Assembly (NCBI GenBank): GCA_963669155.1
Contig: OZ022593.1
Location: 7,186,672-7,250,671, forward strand
Reading direction: 5' to 3'
Length of the DNA: 64,000 nt
Source: Arbacia lixula
Taxonomy: Eukaryota > Echinodermata > Echinoidea > Arbacioida > Arbaciidae
Shown here one piece after another: positions 1-10,154 of the stretch. Numbering within the stretch: position 1 is the stretch's first letter; every line of letters begins with the position of its first letter. A program made the position numbers and the translations under genes. A model generated the notes under the pieces. The model saw nothing but the letters and a program-made list of their open reading frames with translations, had not been told where the DNA came from and did not search any database.

Positions 1-206
1 AATGTTTCAAAATGTTCAGCCCGAACATTTTTAAGGACTTGTGATTTGATCACTAGTTACTCCAAATGTGGATCATTTTAGGGCAACTAACTTTCAGCAA
101 GTTTCTAAAATGGACAATACATGAATTTAAGACTATTGGCAAGAAGATTGCTCACCATCACCTTTTTGAAGGTTTTTGTCTTCCCAGTACAGTATATTCC
201 GTCTAA
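1..206. mobile_element. Family A palindromic MITE, right part, cut by window start
   Basis: The sequence begins near the palindrome centre of family A and runs through its right arm (cagcaagtttctaaaatgg, then ttcccagtacagtatatt). The terminal box is degenerate (gtctaa instead of the usual ccctttaa). The left arm lies outside the window. It is a non-autonomous element with no coding capacity. Confidence 0.75.
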
Positions 207-482
207 GTAGCTATGTCCATGGGTTCTCAAACAAACTCTGTATAACACTGGGTTGACCATCTTCCAGTATGGGTAAGAACAGTATATTTTAGTTGACAGA
301 TATTTAAAAATTGTTCAAAAATAAGCTTGTAATATTTACGTTACATTAACCTGTTCTATACTGAGTCTGCACTTACGTGTATGTAGGCTGGCTTTTCTTT
401 ACTCAGACACTGAACAGCGCGACTCCCGCATAATCTGCTGCATGGACTATAGACAACAGGCTATGAATATACTTCAAGTGCC
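207..482. other. No gene seen; old repeat fragment
   Basis: No gene is visible. About 388-450 (gctggcttttctttactcag ... cgcataatctgctgcat) is similar to the reverse complement of about 2578-2650, so it is probably an old dispersed repeat fragment. Confidence 0.5.
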
Positions 483-717
483 TTAAAGGGCATAATTAAT
501 GATTAATGATTAAATCCTCAAAATGTTTGGGCCGAACATTTCGATGATTTTTTATTTAATCACCCATTACTCCTAATGTAGATCATTTGAGGGGAAATAA
601 CTTTCAGCAAGCTTCTAAAATGGACAATACGTGAATTTAAGACCTTTGGCAAGGAGATTGCTAACAATTACATTTTGAAGGCTATTTTGCCTTCCCAGTA
701 CAGTATATGCCCTTTAA
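483..717 (+). mobile_element. Family A MITE with deleted left arm
   Basis: It starts TTAAAGGGCATAA and ends GTATATGCCCTTTAA. Most of the left arm is missing: the end box jumps directly to the segment next to the palindrome centre. The right arm is complete. TTAA flanks both ends. It carries the attaatgattaatgatt variant in the left half, as do the copies at 11567 and 51713. Confidence 0.8.
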
Positions 718-744
718 AGGGGGCAAATAAACCATACCTCTTTG

Positions 745-850
745 TTTACTGAAGTTCCATGGCAAGTTTTGACATCGTATTTGGACCAGGGTTCATGAAG
801 CAGGAAACAACTAACTGTGAGGAATGGGTTACTTTTTTTGGATGAAACAG
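745..850 (+). repeat. Dispersed repeat fragment (family H)
   Basis: The block tactgaagttccatggcaag ... ttttgacatc ... ggaccagggttcatgaagc ... atgggttac recurs at about 53215-53315 on the same strand and at about 2430-2520 on the opposite strand. The copies are diverged and have no visible ends, so the class is unknown. Confidence 0.55.
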
Positions 851-2429
851 ATTCAAAGAAATCCCTACAGATGAACTCAGTGTTAGTTTATAACCCTTAG
901 ACTGCTGCAGGTCAATGATGCATACATGCTCACTTTATTTAGATGAATGAGAACTAAGTAAACTCCGGAAATATGTTCCAATTGACTTAATGTACCAAAT
1001 CAAGAATAAATGTGCCTAATAAGCCCAAGTTGAAGCTGTGGCAGAGTTCAGTATTGGTCATTACACAAATCTACAGACAGCCTAGACTAAAACCTTCATA
1101 GAAACTATACAGTTTTAATTCACTCCCTCTTTCTGTGTCACAGTCGTATTTTTGTACCAATTTCCCGATTGGCCAAATGAACCAGATCAGGAAAAAGTGT
1201 GACAAAAATATCACATTTAGAGACTGCCCTAATAATTATGTCTACCCTTTCAAGTTGAACTGGGGGCTTGCAGAGCCACTGACTGAAGGACTGATTGGAC
1301 TCACCCTGGTTCACAACTAGTCTTGTTTCCAGACTTATGTCTTCTTTCCCTTCCCTCCCATTCCAGTGGGCCCTCGTCAAAGTTCTCTTATAAATGAAGG
1401 AGTGAGCGCTGGAGCAGCTCTGTAGTCTTTATCCTTTCTGTCTACTTTGTATTTGATTTGCTAGCAAATCTTTCAAACTACCATTCAAGATTAAAGTGAA
1501 ATTAACAAATGGGCAATGCCTTTAATCTTCTCTTACCATTAGCCCTACCCTAACCCCTAAATATCAGCTTATACCTGTCGCCGAGTGGTTCATTTACACA
1601 TCAAAATCACTTACAAAAAGAAAGAAATAAAGGTTTTCTTGGCATCATTAATACAGGTTGAAAAAAGTTTGATTGACATTGAAGTTCCAGACATTTTTTG
1701 GCTAGTAGCGCGCTGTGTCACATGTCTGCAATGCTGTTTTGAATGACTACATGATTCACAGGCCAAAAATCCAGAAGAAAAATGTTAACAAGTGAAAACA
1801 TTTATGGTGGCTGCACATTGCGGTGCTTCAAATGAAATTTAAAAAAATCATATTCCGTAACGGGATGTTCCTTCATTACAATTTATAGAAACATCACAAG
1901 TTTTTGCAGCAAGTACAAATAGGCCTTATGTGGCAGAAGACCAAATGGAATTTTAATATAGTTTTGGGTGATTAGAGGAGTGTGATAAATGGAAGTCAGT
2001 CTGGAAGTTAGACTAGCTCACGACCCACTTCTGTCGGCACTCTCTGCAGGGCTGAAGCAAGCGTAGACTCTTCACACTTCAGACAAGATGACCATTCTAA
2101 TTGGCCATTATCAGAGCGCAGATTGAAGACAAGGTCATTACAGTATTCTCCCCCCTCCTTCGCAAGTAGAAGGAATGACTCCTTAGTATTATTGCAATCT
2201 TATATGAGAAGTGTAGTGGTTTTGAATATTAGCTATTCCACATTGGTTTTAAAATGGAGATCCTAATTGTAATTTTGATTTTTAATACGAAATACTAGAA
2301 GAAGCATTCAAACAAAAATTAATTAGATCAGAGATGTGTAAGTTCCCATAAACATTTTTATTTATTGAAGTACTTGATGCACAATCTGATTTTCTATAGT
2401 TGTAGAACTTAGCCCATTGGTCATGGTTA
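851..2429. other. No gene or clear element seen
   Basis: AT-rich sequence. The short ORFs here use non-ATG starts and show no domain. No repeat shared with the rest of the window was noticed. Confidence 0.6.
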
Positions 2430-2660
2430 GATTTACTGGCTCTGTGAACCCCGTACTGGTCCAGTTGGGATGTCAAAATTTGCCACGGAACCGCAGTAAC
2501 CAAAGGGGGTTTCATTTGTTAGGCTTCATTGTGACCTGGAAGGAATTTAAAGTTTATTCCTAGTCTGTCATCTACTGTTTACAACAGATTATGCATGAGT
2601 CGCTCTGCTCAGTATCTGAGTTGAAAAAGCCAGCCCACAAATGTGCTGGCTCGATAAAGA
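2430..2660 (-). repeat. Dispersed repeat fragments (family H and neighbour), inverted
   Basis: About 2430-2520 is the reverse complement of the block at 745-850, and about 2578-2650 is the reverse complement of about 388-450. The same two blocks therefore occur near each other at both places in opposite orientation, which suggests pieces of one older element. Confidence 0.5.
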
Positions 2661-2987
2661 ACTGGTTAATGCACAGTGGCACTGGTTTATGTAAAAGCGA
2701 GAACGTATGAAATGATAAATGAGAAAACATATATTTAAAATTTTGAATGATGCGCTCAAACAAAAGCTTCCCACGACTTGTGGTATTCTTCTCCTCCTTA
2801 TTTTAGTTGTTCCTATCTGTTTTTCATCTCAGTTGTTCACTTGCCTCCCTGCTATGGTGGGTGCTCCTCTCACAAACAGATGACAGGAACTTCCTCTTTC
2901 CACTAGGAAGAATAGGAAGTAGTATTTGGTCGGCAATCCCGATTATTGGGTTCCTGAACCATGTCACATGTAATGTGCAACTTTTTC

Positions 2988-3359
2988 TTAAAGGTCATAT
3001 ACTGTACTGGGAAGACAACAATGCCTTCAAAATGTGATCGTGAGCAATCTTCTTGCCAATGGTCTAAAATTCAAGTATTGTCCATTATAGAAACTTGTTG
3101 AAAGTTAATTGGTCTCAAATTATCCACATTTGGAGTAATTAGGGATTTAATCACAAATCCTTGAAATGTTAGGCCCGAACAATTTGAGGATTTGTGATTT
3201 AATCACTTATTTCTCCAAATGTGGATCATATCAGGGCAAATAACGTTCAGCAAGTCTCTAAAATGGACAATACATGAATTTTAGACCATTGGCTAGAAGA
3301 TTGCTCACGATTACATTGTGAAGGCATTTTTGTCTTCCCAGTACAGTATATGCCCTTAA
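2988..3359. mobile_element. Family A palindromic MITE
   Basis: A complete 372-bp copy bounded by TTAA at 2988-2991 and 3356-3359. Both arms carry the family sequence (gtactgggaagac ... tcttcttgccaatgg / ccattggctagaagattgct ... gtcttcccagtac). The centre reads gttaggcccgaac, somewhat degraded. No ORF. Confidence 0.88.
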
Positions 3360-3407
3360 AGGAGTAGTAGTAGAATAGAGTTGCATTGAAGAGCTAGTAC
3401 TAATACT

Positions 3408-3445
3408 AGTATCAGTATCAGTATCAGTATCAGTATCAGTATATA
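3408..3445. repeat. Hexanucleotide microsatellite (CAGTAT)n
   Basis: About five to six head-to-tail copies of CAGTAT, followed by degenerate copies to about 3470. It lies about 50 bp beyond the end of a family A element. Confidence 0.8.
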
Positions 3446-3859
3446 TCTGTACCAATATCAGTTTCTGTATCTGAGGTACTGGCTCCAGTTTTGGAACCTA
3501 GAAATAGGAAATATAACTGGAGCCATGGTGTGCTAAAGTTTGTATACTAATCAAATGAAATCTATAAAACAGAAATAAAGTATCATCAATGTTTTATTTG
3601 ATATGTCGGGTGAATGTACTCGGCATAGTATTGGTATTCAATTGCATTAAAACATTTTTTTTTAGTCAGTTCCCTTTCTTTTTGATAACAACTGTTTTTC
3701 CTGGGTTGGGATTCAGTACGCAGTGGTTACCTTGGTTACATAAATATCAACATTACTGTGATATAATCAATCCCCCATCGATTCCAACTCTTGATTATTT
3801 TATTCTTCCTTCCGTCGGCCCTTTCTAACCTCTCTGTGTTTCCCCTCTGTTTCTAAACT
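3446..3859. other. No gene seen
   Basis: AT-rich sequence leading into the pyrimidine tract. No recognisable element or exon. Confidence 0.55.
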
Positions 3860-4569
3860 CTTCTCTAATTATTCTCCCCCCTCCATATTGCTGTTTTGCT
3901 CACCCTCTCTCTCATCTCCTCTTCTCCCTTCTCCTACACCTGCTGCTTCCTTCCGCTCTCTCCCCCTCCTTCTCCCTCTCTCCTACTCTTTCCCCCTCTT
4001 TCCCCCTCTTCCCCCTCTCTCCCCCTCTCTCCCCCTCTCTCCCCCTCTCTCCCCTTTCTCCCCTCTCTCCCCTCTCTCCCCCTCTCTCCACCTCTCTTCA
4101 CCTCTCTCCCCCTCTCTCCCCCTCTGTACCCCTCTCCCCCCTCTCTCCCCCTCTCTCCCCCTCTCTCCCCCTCTCTCCCCCTCTCCCACCATCTCTCCCC
4201 CTCTCCCCCTCTCTCCCCCTCTCTCCCCCTCTTCCCCCCTCTGTCCCCCTCTGTCCCCCTCTCTTCCCATCTCTTCCCCTCTTTCCCCTCTTTCCCCTCT
4301 TTCCCCCTCTTTCCCCCTATTTCCCCATTTCTCCTCCTCTCTCCCCCTCTCTCCCTCTCTCCCCCTCTCCCCTCTCTCCCCCTCTCCCCCCTCTCTCCCC
4401 CTCTCTCCCCCTCTCTCCCCCTCCCTCTCTCCCTCCCTCTCTCCCTCTCTCCCTCTCTCCCTCTCTCCCCCTCTCCCCCTCTCCCCCTCTCCCCCTCTCT
4501 CCCTCTCTCCCTCTCTCTCCCTCTCTTCCCCTCTCTTCCCCTCTCTCCCCTTCTCTCCCCTCTCTTCCC
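3860..4569. repeat. Long polypyrimidine tract (CT/CCCTCTCT repeats), left half
   Basis: About 700 bp of almost pure C and T on the plus strand, built from variants of CTCTCCCC. It resumes at 10569, so the LTR retrotransposon has split one original tract. The long open frames on both strands here are low-complexity artefacts. Confidence 0.92.
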
Positions 4570-4983
4570 TTTTGTGTATGTCCGTATGTGGTTGGTAATA
4601 CTCTAGACAAATGATTGAGGCATGACTTCACTGCTTCGGAGTCAGAATGGAAGTGAGCTTTATTCTTCATTCTCCACTATATACTACAACGCATATACAC
4701 TGTACAACATGTGGCGGTTACATAATACTGGCCGACAGGCCGATGAGAGCATGGATGAGCGATGATGAGAATAACAGAGATGAAGCTGGAGGGGTGGTGT
4801 TTGTAGGAGATGACCGGACGTAAAAAGGGGAATGGAATGTCATGGATCGTGGGAAAGGAATAGGCATGGCATGAAGGGTGATACTGAAATGGGTCGTGTG
4901 GGATGATGTACAATTCATCAATAATGTTCATATATACATACATAGTCATACATTATATAAATACATATTCACAGACACAATAT
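4570..4983 (-). repeat. 3' LTR of the Gypsy element
   Basis: A 414-bp direct repeat, identical by eye to 10155-10568. Canonical TG...CA ends would give 4573-4979; the few extra shared bases at each end may be LTR or chance. It is preceded on the minus strand by the polypurine tract. Confidence 0.93.
4659..4664 (-). promoter_or_regulatory. Polyadenylation signal AATAAA in 3' LTR
   Basis: AATAAA on the minus strand inside the 3' LTR, where the genomic transcript is expected to end. The identical site in the 5' LTR lies at 10244-10249. Confidence 0.6.
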
Positions 4984-4996
4984 CCCTCCCCTTTTT
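4984..4996 (-). promoter_or_regulatory. Polypurine tract (plus-strand DNA primer)
   Basis: Minus-strand AAAAAGGGGAGGG directly upstream of the 3' LTR, the standard position of the purine primer that resists RNase H during reverse transcription. Confidence 0.8.
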
Positions 4997-5211
4997 AGAT
5001 AGAAAGTTCATAGAGAGAGACGGAATGAATAGAGAGAGAAGTCTCGGAAGAAGAGAAACAAAAACAATTCAAAGATATATTAGACATTCTCAAAAGGAGA
5101 GATCCTATATAATATACTGTGTAAGCCAGGCATTGTCGGCAATTGAGTTTGAAGTAAAACGAAGAAATCAAGGAAATTTTTTGAAAATCGAAAACGAGAG
5201 TATGAGTGAAA

Positions 5212-5768
5212 GAATATTAAAACGATTCAACGATGGATGAAACGAGACAAATCGTATGTGCGTGTTGTAAACCTTAAGAACATCAATAACTGACAAGTTG
5301 TTTAAGATATATTACATATATTGCCATTGACTGCAAGGAACAATTAACTCATTAAAATCTGGAGTATGAACGTGGATCATCTCGTCTCATTAATAAGGGT
5401 GTGGAACTAACTTGAGAACATAAAATGAATATTGTGATTATAATAACAGATTTCGAGTCATGGTCATAATATCTGAGTATACAATACAAAGAATATTAAA
5501 ACGATTCAACGATGGATGAAACGAGACAAATCGTATGTGCGTGTTGTAAACCTTAAGAACATCAATAACTGACAAGTTGTTTAAGATATATTACATATAT
5601 TGCCATTGACTGCAAGGAACAATTAACTCATTAAAATCTGGAGTATGAACGTGGATCATCTCGTCTCATTAATAAGGGTGTGGAACTAACTTGAGAACAT
5701 AAAATGAATATTGTGATTATAATAACAGATTTCGAGTCATGGTCATAATATCTGAGTATACAATACAA
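5212..5768 (-). repeat. Two perfect 279-bp tandem copies in the 3' non-coding region
   Basis: Bases 5212-5490 are repeated with an offset of 279 as 5491-5768. I see no difference over the aligned length (for example cgattcaacgatggatgaaa in each). It lies between the gag-pol stop and the polypurine tract and contains no sizeable minus-strand ORF. Function unknown: it may be a recent duplication or a template-switch product. Confidence 0.93.
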
Positions 5769-5975
5769 GGCTATGCACTTAATCGAGATAATAAAATACA
5801 TGAAAATGACAGGTTCACTCTCTTCCTTCCTTTCTTTTATGTTCTGCGGTCCAGTTTATTCACAGTTTAAACCCTTTCATCGAAGGAAATCATATTCATT
5901 TATTTACACTTCTATTCATACAGTTTGCTTTCCGTCTTTGGTTTCTGACAGCTTTGCCTGATCATATGCACTAAG

Positions 5976-8900
5976 TTAATTACTGACATGCATCAGTACT
6001 CCCGATCTGTAGTACGAGAGCCTGTTTGGAGGTCGTGAGTGTCTTTGCGATCTGCGCGGCGGCGGTTCGTTTCCGCTCGGTTGAGCGGCCTGACGGTCAT
6101 ACTGCGCGTCGTCGTGAAGGTCGTAGTCGTCGTGATCTTCGCGTTCATTGTCTTGTTCGCGGTCGCATTGCGGAGTGGGGGCTTGCGGAGCGGGGATTTG
6201 GCGTATTTGTGACATGTATCGCATCGCCGTTTCACTCCCCCTGCGAAGTTTCACGCTGCCACCCTTTCTCGAGATCACGATCCACGGCTTGGGATCGAAG
6301 CGAGATGAGAACTTGTCGCGCTTTCGCTGTGTGATAAGCACGTGGTCGCCAGGGTTGACCGTGCGTGGTCGAGAACGCTTTCTTTTGTCATGATACGCTT
6401 TCATGTCAGCTTTGTATTTACGGTCGTGCTGTTTAGCGGTGGCGTATGATTTTCGAGGTGCTGCGCGTGCTGATGGTAATTTCGTGCGTAGTTCTCGGTT
6501 GTAGAGAAGCTTCGCCGGTGTCGCCTTCGTGGCTGGATGGGGTGTCGATCGGTAAGTGAGAAGAAACGCGAGCATTGCGCAATGCCAGTCGCGGCCGCTA
6601 TTCCTCGCTGTCCTGATCGCTTTCATGAGCGTGGCATTGAAGCGCTCAACTTCCGCGTTCGCTTGGGGGTGGTAGGGCGTGACTCGGCGATGTTGGATGG
6701 CGATGGATTGAAGATAATCCGCGAACTCCTGCGAGACGAACTGCGGTCCGTTATCGGTCACGATTTCATCGGGAAATCCGTGCTGAGCAAAGATCCGGTC
6801 TAGTCGCGATATAATGACCTGCGCTGTCGTTGACCGTAAGATTTCCACTTCTGGCCATCGTGAAGCCGCATCGATCACGACCAGAAGCGTTTCACCAGTC
6901 GGCAGAGGCCCACAGAGGTCGATGTGTAGTCTGCTCCACGGAGCATGGGGCATGGGGGATGGCTGGAGAGGCACGGAGGGAGGCGGAGGCAATTCCGCTT
7001 GGCAGGCCGTGCAATTCCGCACCACTGCTTCAGCCTCGACGTCGATACGCGGCCACCATACCTTGGTGCGCAGCGCCTGCTTCAGTCGCACGATCCCCTG
7101 ATGCGACTCGTGCGCGATGTCGAGCGTTTGCTTGCGCAGCGCAGTAGGGATGACAAGACGAGTTCCGCGGAGGAGAAGACCATTCGTGGTCGATAGCTCG
7201 TCGCTAACCCTCTTGTACGCGGTTAGTTGCGGGTTGTCGGGCCACTTGCCTGAATGTACCGCATCAATGACTTGCTGGATTTCGGGATCGACCTGCGAAG
7301 CAGAAGTGACTTGTTGTCGCGTGAGAGCGCGGGGTACCGCGTGAGTGACGATCGCGTCGATGTACTCTTCTGCGATGTTTCTATCACGATGGGGCTGGTG
7401 GATCGGAAGTCGCGACAAAACATCCGCGGGATTAGACTTTCCTGGCATATGCCTAATCGTGAAGCGATACTGCTGTAGTCGCAGGGCCCAACGTTCGATG
7501 CGAGCGTGTGGTCGGCCATGCGGTCCGTAGATGTACTGTAGCGGCTTGTGGTCGGTGTGGAGGACGAACTCGGTTCCGCACAAGTAGAGATGGAACCGCT
7601 CGCATCCCCACACTACCGCTAAGGCTTCCCGTTCGATTTGCGAGTACCGACGTTCCACATCGGATAGCGTGCGGCTCGCGTAGGCGACCGGGCGTGTGAT
7701 CCCGTTGACCGTTTGCGTGAGGACAGCACCGAGGCCGACAGGGCTGGCATCGACCCGTAGCTCTGTCTTCGCTCCTGTGATGAAATGTGCCATCACGTCC
7801 TCGCTAGTCAGGGCATGTCGTAGCCGGTCGAATGACTGTTGCTGCTCGGTTCCCCAGGCCCATGGCTGGTCCCCGCGGGTGAGCCTGCGGAGGGGCTCGG
7901 CGGTAGTCGCGAGGTTGGGGATCAGTCGAGCACAGTAGTTTACGAGTCCCAGGAAGGAGCGAACTTCATTTGGATTCGTGGGTTGCCTTGCTTCGTTGAT
8001 GGCCGCCACTCGCGCGCCATCAGCCGCGATGCCATCTCGGGAGATCACGAAACCAAAGAACGTGATTTTCGGCACCCGAAAAACGCACTTTTCCGGATTC
8101 ACTGTTAGGTGGCGTTCACGCAGTCGTTCCAGTACGGCGTGGAGACGGGCATCGTGCTCGTCGACGTCTTGTCCGAAGACTACGATGTCGTCGGATATAT
8201 TCTTTACCCCTTCCAGTCCTTGAAGCGCTGTCTGAATGGCATATTGATATGTTTCACTTGCCGACGACAGGCCGAAAATCAGCCGCTTGTATCGCATGAC
8301 ACCGCGATGAGTTACGAACGTAGTTATGTCTCGAGAGCCCTCCTCCAGTTCGATTTGGTGGTATCCCCACTTTAGATCTAGCTTTGAGAATACTGTGGCA
8401 CCGTTGAGAGCCGTAAGCGTCTCATCCAAAGTGGGGATTGGATGCCGTTCTCTGATTACCGCTTGATTTGGCCGTCTCATATCGACGCATACTCTAATGT
8501 CCCCGTTTGGCTTAGGGACCACCACCAAGGGGCTGGCCCATGATGTCGGGCCTGAAACCGGCTCTATGATGTCGAGATCCATGAGATCCTGAAGTTTTCT
8601 GTCAACTTTCTCACGGAGGTGGAACGGCACACGACGCGCTGGTTGGGCAATGGGGGTCACATCTGGATTTACGTGCACACGTACCTTGTGATTTGTCAGC
8701 TTTCCGAAGCCCGTGAATACTTCGGGATATTGAGACTTCAAGACATCGACGCCGTGGTCGACTGGCTGGGCGTCGACGTGAACGGCGCTCGCATTTTGGT
8801 CGTGCTCCCGTGCTCGATCGTCCTCTATCCTTATTAATTGAAGTGCTGTTGCTGTGTCGCGCCCGAGAAGGCAGCCACCGTTCCCGTGCACGACGACGAA

Positions 8901-10154
8901 TCGCGCGGTTGCCGAAAGCTGTGTCGAACACGACGTCTTGGCATAGAACTCACCCATCACCGGCAAGGGGGCTGTGGCGCCGTATGGAAATAGGCGGATG
9001 TGAGTGGGGTTCAATCGGAGGTCGGTCTTCGATGTGCGGCACTTCATCCTTTCATACGTATGGGCGTCTATCACGTTCACCGACGCCCCGGTGTCGATCA
9101 GCATGTCTATCTCGACGTCTGATATTCTTACACGGGTTTTGGTCCGCGATTGCCCAATGGTGAAGAGATGATCATCGCCCTGATCATGTGCAGCGCTCGT
9201 GGTGAGGTTTTCCGCGACCCCGTCGTGATGAATATCAGCCACCTCTTCAAATGGCTGGAAAGTATGGAGCTCGTTCGTCAAGGCATGAACACTAGCCTTA
9301 CTACGGCCATGACGGCAGACCCGAGCAAAGTGTCCGATTTTGCTACACCCTCTGCACTCTCGTCCTCGAGCGGGGCATTGTGGGTCTCGAGCTCGATGTC
9401 CGGCATTTCCACAATTTGAACATGAGGTCAGAGTCTGATGACCACGAGAATTGTGAGACTGCAGGCGTGAATATTGGCGTGAGTTTCCTCCTTCGCCACG
9501 ATCAGTCCCCCTTCGAGGAGGATAGCGATCGCGAGTCGAGTACTGCCGTACTCGACCATCAGTGGGCGGCTGATATCGCTGTCTGGCCGTCATCTCGTTC
9601 ACGCTCGCCGAGATCGTATTTCTTGACTCCATAGCTGAGGCCTGGCGATCGGCCGCTTCCGCTGCTCGAGCGATAGAAAGGAGGCCAGTGAGCTTAAGAT
9701 CTGTCTCTCTAAGCAGTCGACGACGGAGTGACTTCGAGGTACATCTGTCAATAAACTGATCACGGATATGGTCGTCCTCATCGGTTCCAAACTCGCACGT
9801 CGAAGCAAGTGTTTTGAGCCTCATGTAGTAGTCGTCTACAGCTTCACCGCTGCGTTGATCACACTGCCTGAAAGTGTGTCGTTCGAATGCTACATTCTTC
9901 TTCGGTTCGAAGTGCGATGTCAAGGCGGACATCGCCGAGGTGTATGATGTCCCGCCATCCAGGGTGGCGAAGAGCTGTTGGACATCAGGGCCGACACAGT
10001 GGAGCAGTATGGCCCTCTTAACGGCGTCGTCTGTGACTCCGGTAGCGACAACATAATACTCGAAAGCCGTTTTCCACCTCGACCAAGCATGCGATGCTCT
10101 GGCCGAGACATCGAATGGAGCAGGCGGGGTTAGTGCCATACTCCTCGTCGCCAT
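5976..10154 (-). CDS. gag-pol: Gag-Pol polyprotein of Ty3/Gypsy (Mag-like) retrotransposon
   Basis: A single 1392-codon frame, ATG at 10154 and TAA at 5978-5976, with no frameshift between gag and pol. Gag occupies about residues 1-300 and ends in two zinc knuckles, one unusual (C245, C248, H253, C260: CX2CX4HX6C) and one canonical (C267, C270, H275, C280). Aspartic protease: DTG at 354-356. Reverse transcriptase: about 500-700, with catalytic box ISDD at 653-656 instead of the common YxDD. RNase H: D802, E843, D868. Integrase: zinc-binding H1015, H1018, C1048, C1051, and catalytic D1079, D1134, E1170 with exact D-35-E spacing, then a GPY/F-like module near 1285-1305 and an acidic, arginine-rich tail. 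No chromodomain or envelope. It would package RNA, copy it to DNA and integrate it. The frame is clearly GC-richer than the flanking DNA. Expression is expected from the 5' LTR, with the start codon lying right at the LTR border. Confidence 0.96.
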   Translation of the reverse strand: MATRSMALTPPAPFDVSARASHAWSRWKTAFEYYVVATGVTDDAVKRAILLHCVGPDVQQLFATLDGGTSYTSAMSALTSHFEPKKNVAFERHTFRQCDQRSGEAVDDYYMRLKTLASTCEFGTDEDDHIRDQFIDRCTSKSLRRRLLRETDLKLTGLLSIARAAEAADRQASAMESRNTISASVNEMTARQRYQPPTDGRVRQYSTRDRYPPRRGTDRGEGGNSRQYSRLQSHNSRGHQTLTSCSNCGNAGHRARDPQCPARGRECRGCSKIGHFARVCRHGRSKASVHALTNELHTFQPFEEVADIHHDGVAENLTTSAAHDQGDDHLFTIGQSRTKTRVRISDVEIDMLIDTGASVNVIDAHTYERMKCRTSKTDLRLNPTHIRLFPYGATAPLPVMGEFYAKTSCSTQLSATARFVVVHGNGGCLLGRDTATALQLIRIEDDRAREHDQNASAVHVDAQPVDHGVDVLKSQYPEVFTGFGKLTNHKVRVHVNPDVTPIAQPARRVPFHLREKVDRKLQDLMDLDIIEPVSGPTSWASPLVVVPKPNGDIRVCVDMRRPNQAVIRERHPIPTLDETLTALNGATVFSKLDLKWGYHQIELEEGSRDITTFVTHRGVMRYKRLIFGLSSASETYQYAIQTALQGLEGVKNISDDIVVFGQDVDEHDARLHAVLERLRERHLTVNPEKCVFRVPKITFFGFVISRDGIAADGARVAAINEARQPTNPNEVRSFLGLVNYCARLIPNLATTAEPLRRLTRGDQPWAWGTEQQQSFDRLRHALTSEDVMAHFITGAKTELRVDASPVGLGAVLTQTVNGITRPVAYASRTLSDVERRYSQIEREALAVVWGCERFHLYLCGTEFVLHTDHKPLQYIYGPHGRPHARIERWALRLQQYRFTIRHMPGKSNPADVLSRLPIHQPHRDRNIAEEYIDAIVTHAVPRALTRQQVTSASQVDPEIQQVIDAVHSGKWPDNPQLTAYKRVSDELSTTNGLLLRGTRLVIPTALRKQTLDIAHESHQGIVRLKQALRTKVWWPRIDVEAEAVVRNCTACQAELPPPPSVPLQPSPMPHAPWSRLHIDLCGPLPTGETLLVVIDAASRWPEVEILRSTTAQVIISRLDRIFAQHGFPDEIVTDNGPQFVSQEFADYLQSIAIQHRRVTPYHPQANAEVERFNATLMKAIRTARNSGRDWHCAMLAFLLTYRSTPHPATKATPAKLLYNRELRTKLPSARAAPRKSYATAKQHDRKYKADMKAYHDKRKRSRPRTVNPGDHVLITQRKRDKFSSRFDPKPWIVISRKGGSVKLRRGSETAMRYMSQIRQIPAPQAPTPQCDREQDNEREDHDDYDLHDDAQYDRQAAQPSGNEPPPRRSQRHSRPPNRLSYYRSGVLMHVSN
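10142..10153 (-). promoter_or_regulatory. Primer-binding site complementary to tRNA-Ser 3' end
   Basis: Minus-strand TGGCGACGAGGA is the reverse complement of a tRNA 3' end ...TCCTCGTCGCCA, which fits animal tRNA-Ser(GCU), acceptor strand CCTCGTC plus G plus CCA. The match is 12 nt and then breaks. It starts one base after the LTR and overlaps the gag ATG, so codons 1-4 are part of the primer site. Confidence 0.75.

Noticed and set aside
1546..1560. Telomere-like cctaaccc sequence
   Set aside because: Only about two degenerate units, well within chance in AT-rich DNA.
3888..4670. Long open frames on both strands in the CT tract (up to 236 codons)
   Set aside because: Pure low-complexity Ser/Pro/Leu or Gly/Arg/Glu repeats from CT/GA simple sequence; no start context or domain.
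4677..4949. 90-codon minus-strand frame in the LTR, present again at 10262-10534
   Set aside because: Both are the same LTR sequence; no domain, and LTRs are normally non-coding. The duplicate frame only confirms LTR identity.
4984..5975. Possible envelope or third frame after pol
   Set aside because: No sizeable minus-strand frame between the pol stop and the polypurine tract; the space holds the 279-bp duplication.
6026..9634. Many plus-strand frames opposite gag-pol
   Set aside because: Shadow frames of a GC-rich coding region; most lack ATG and none shows a domain.
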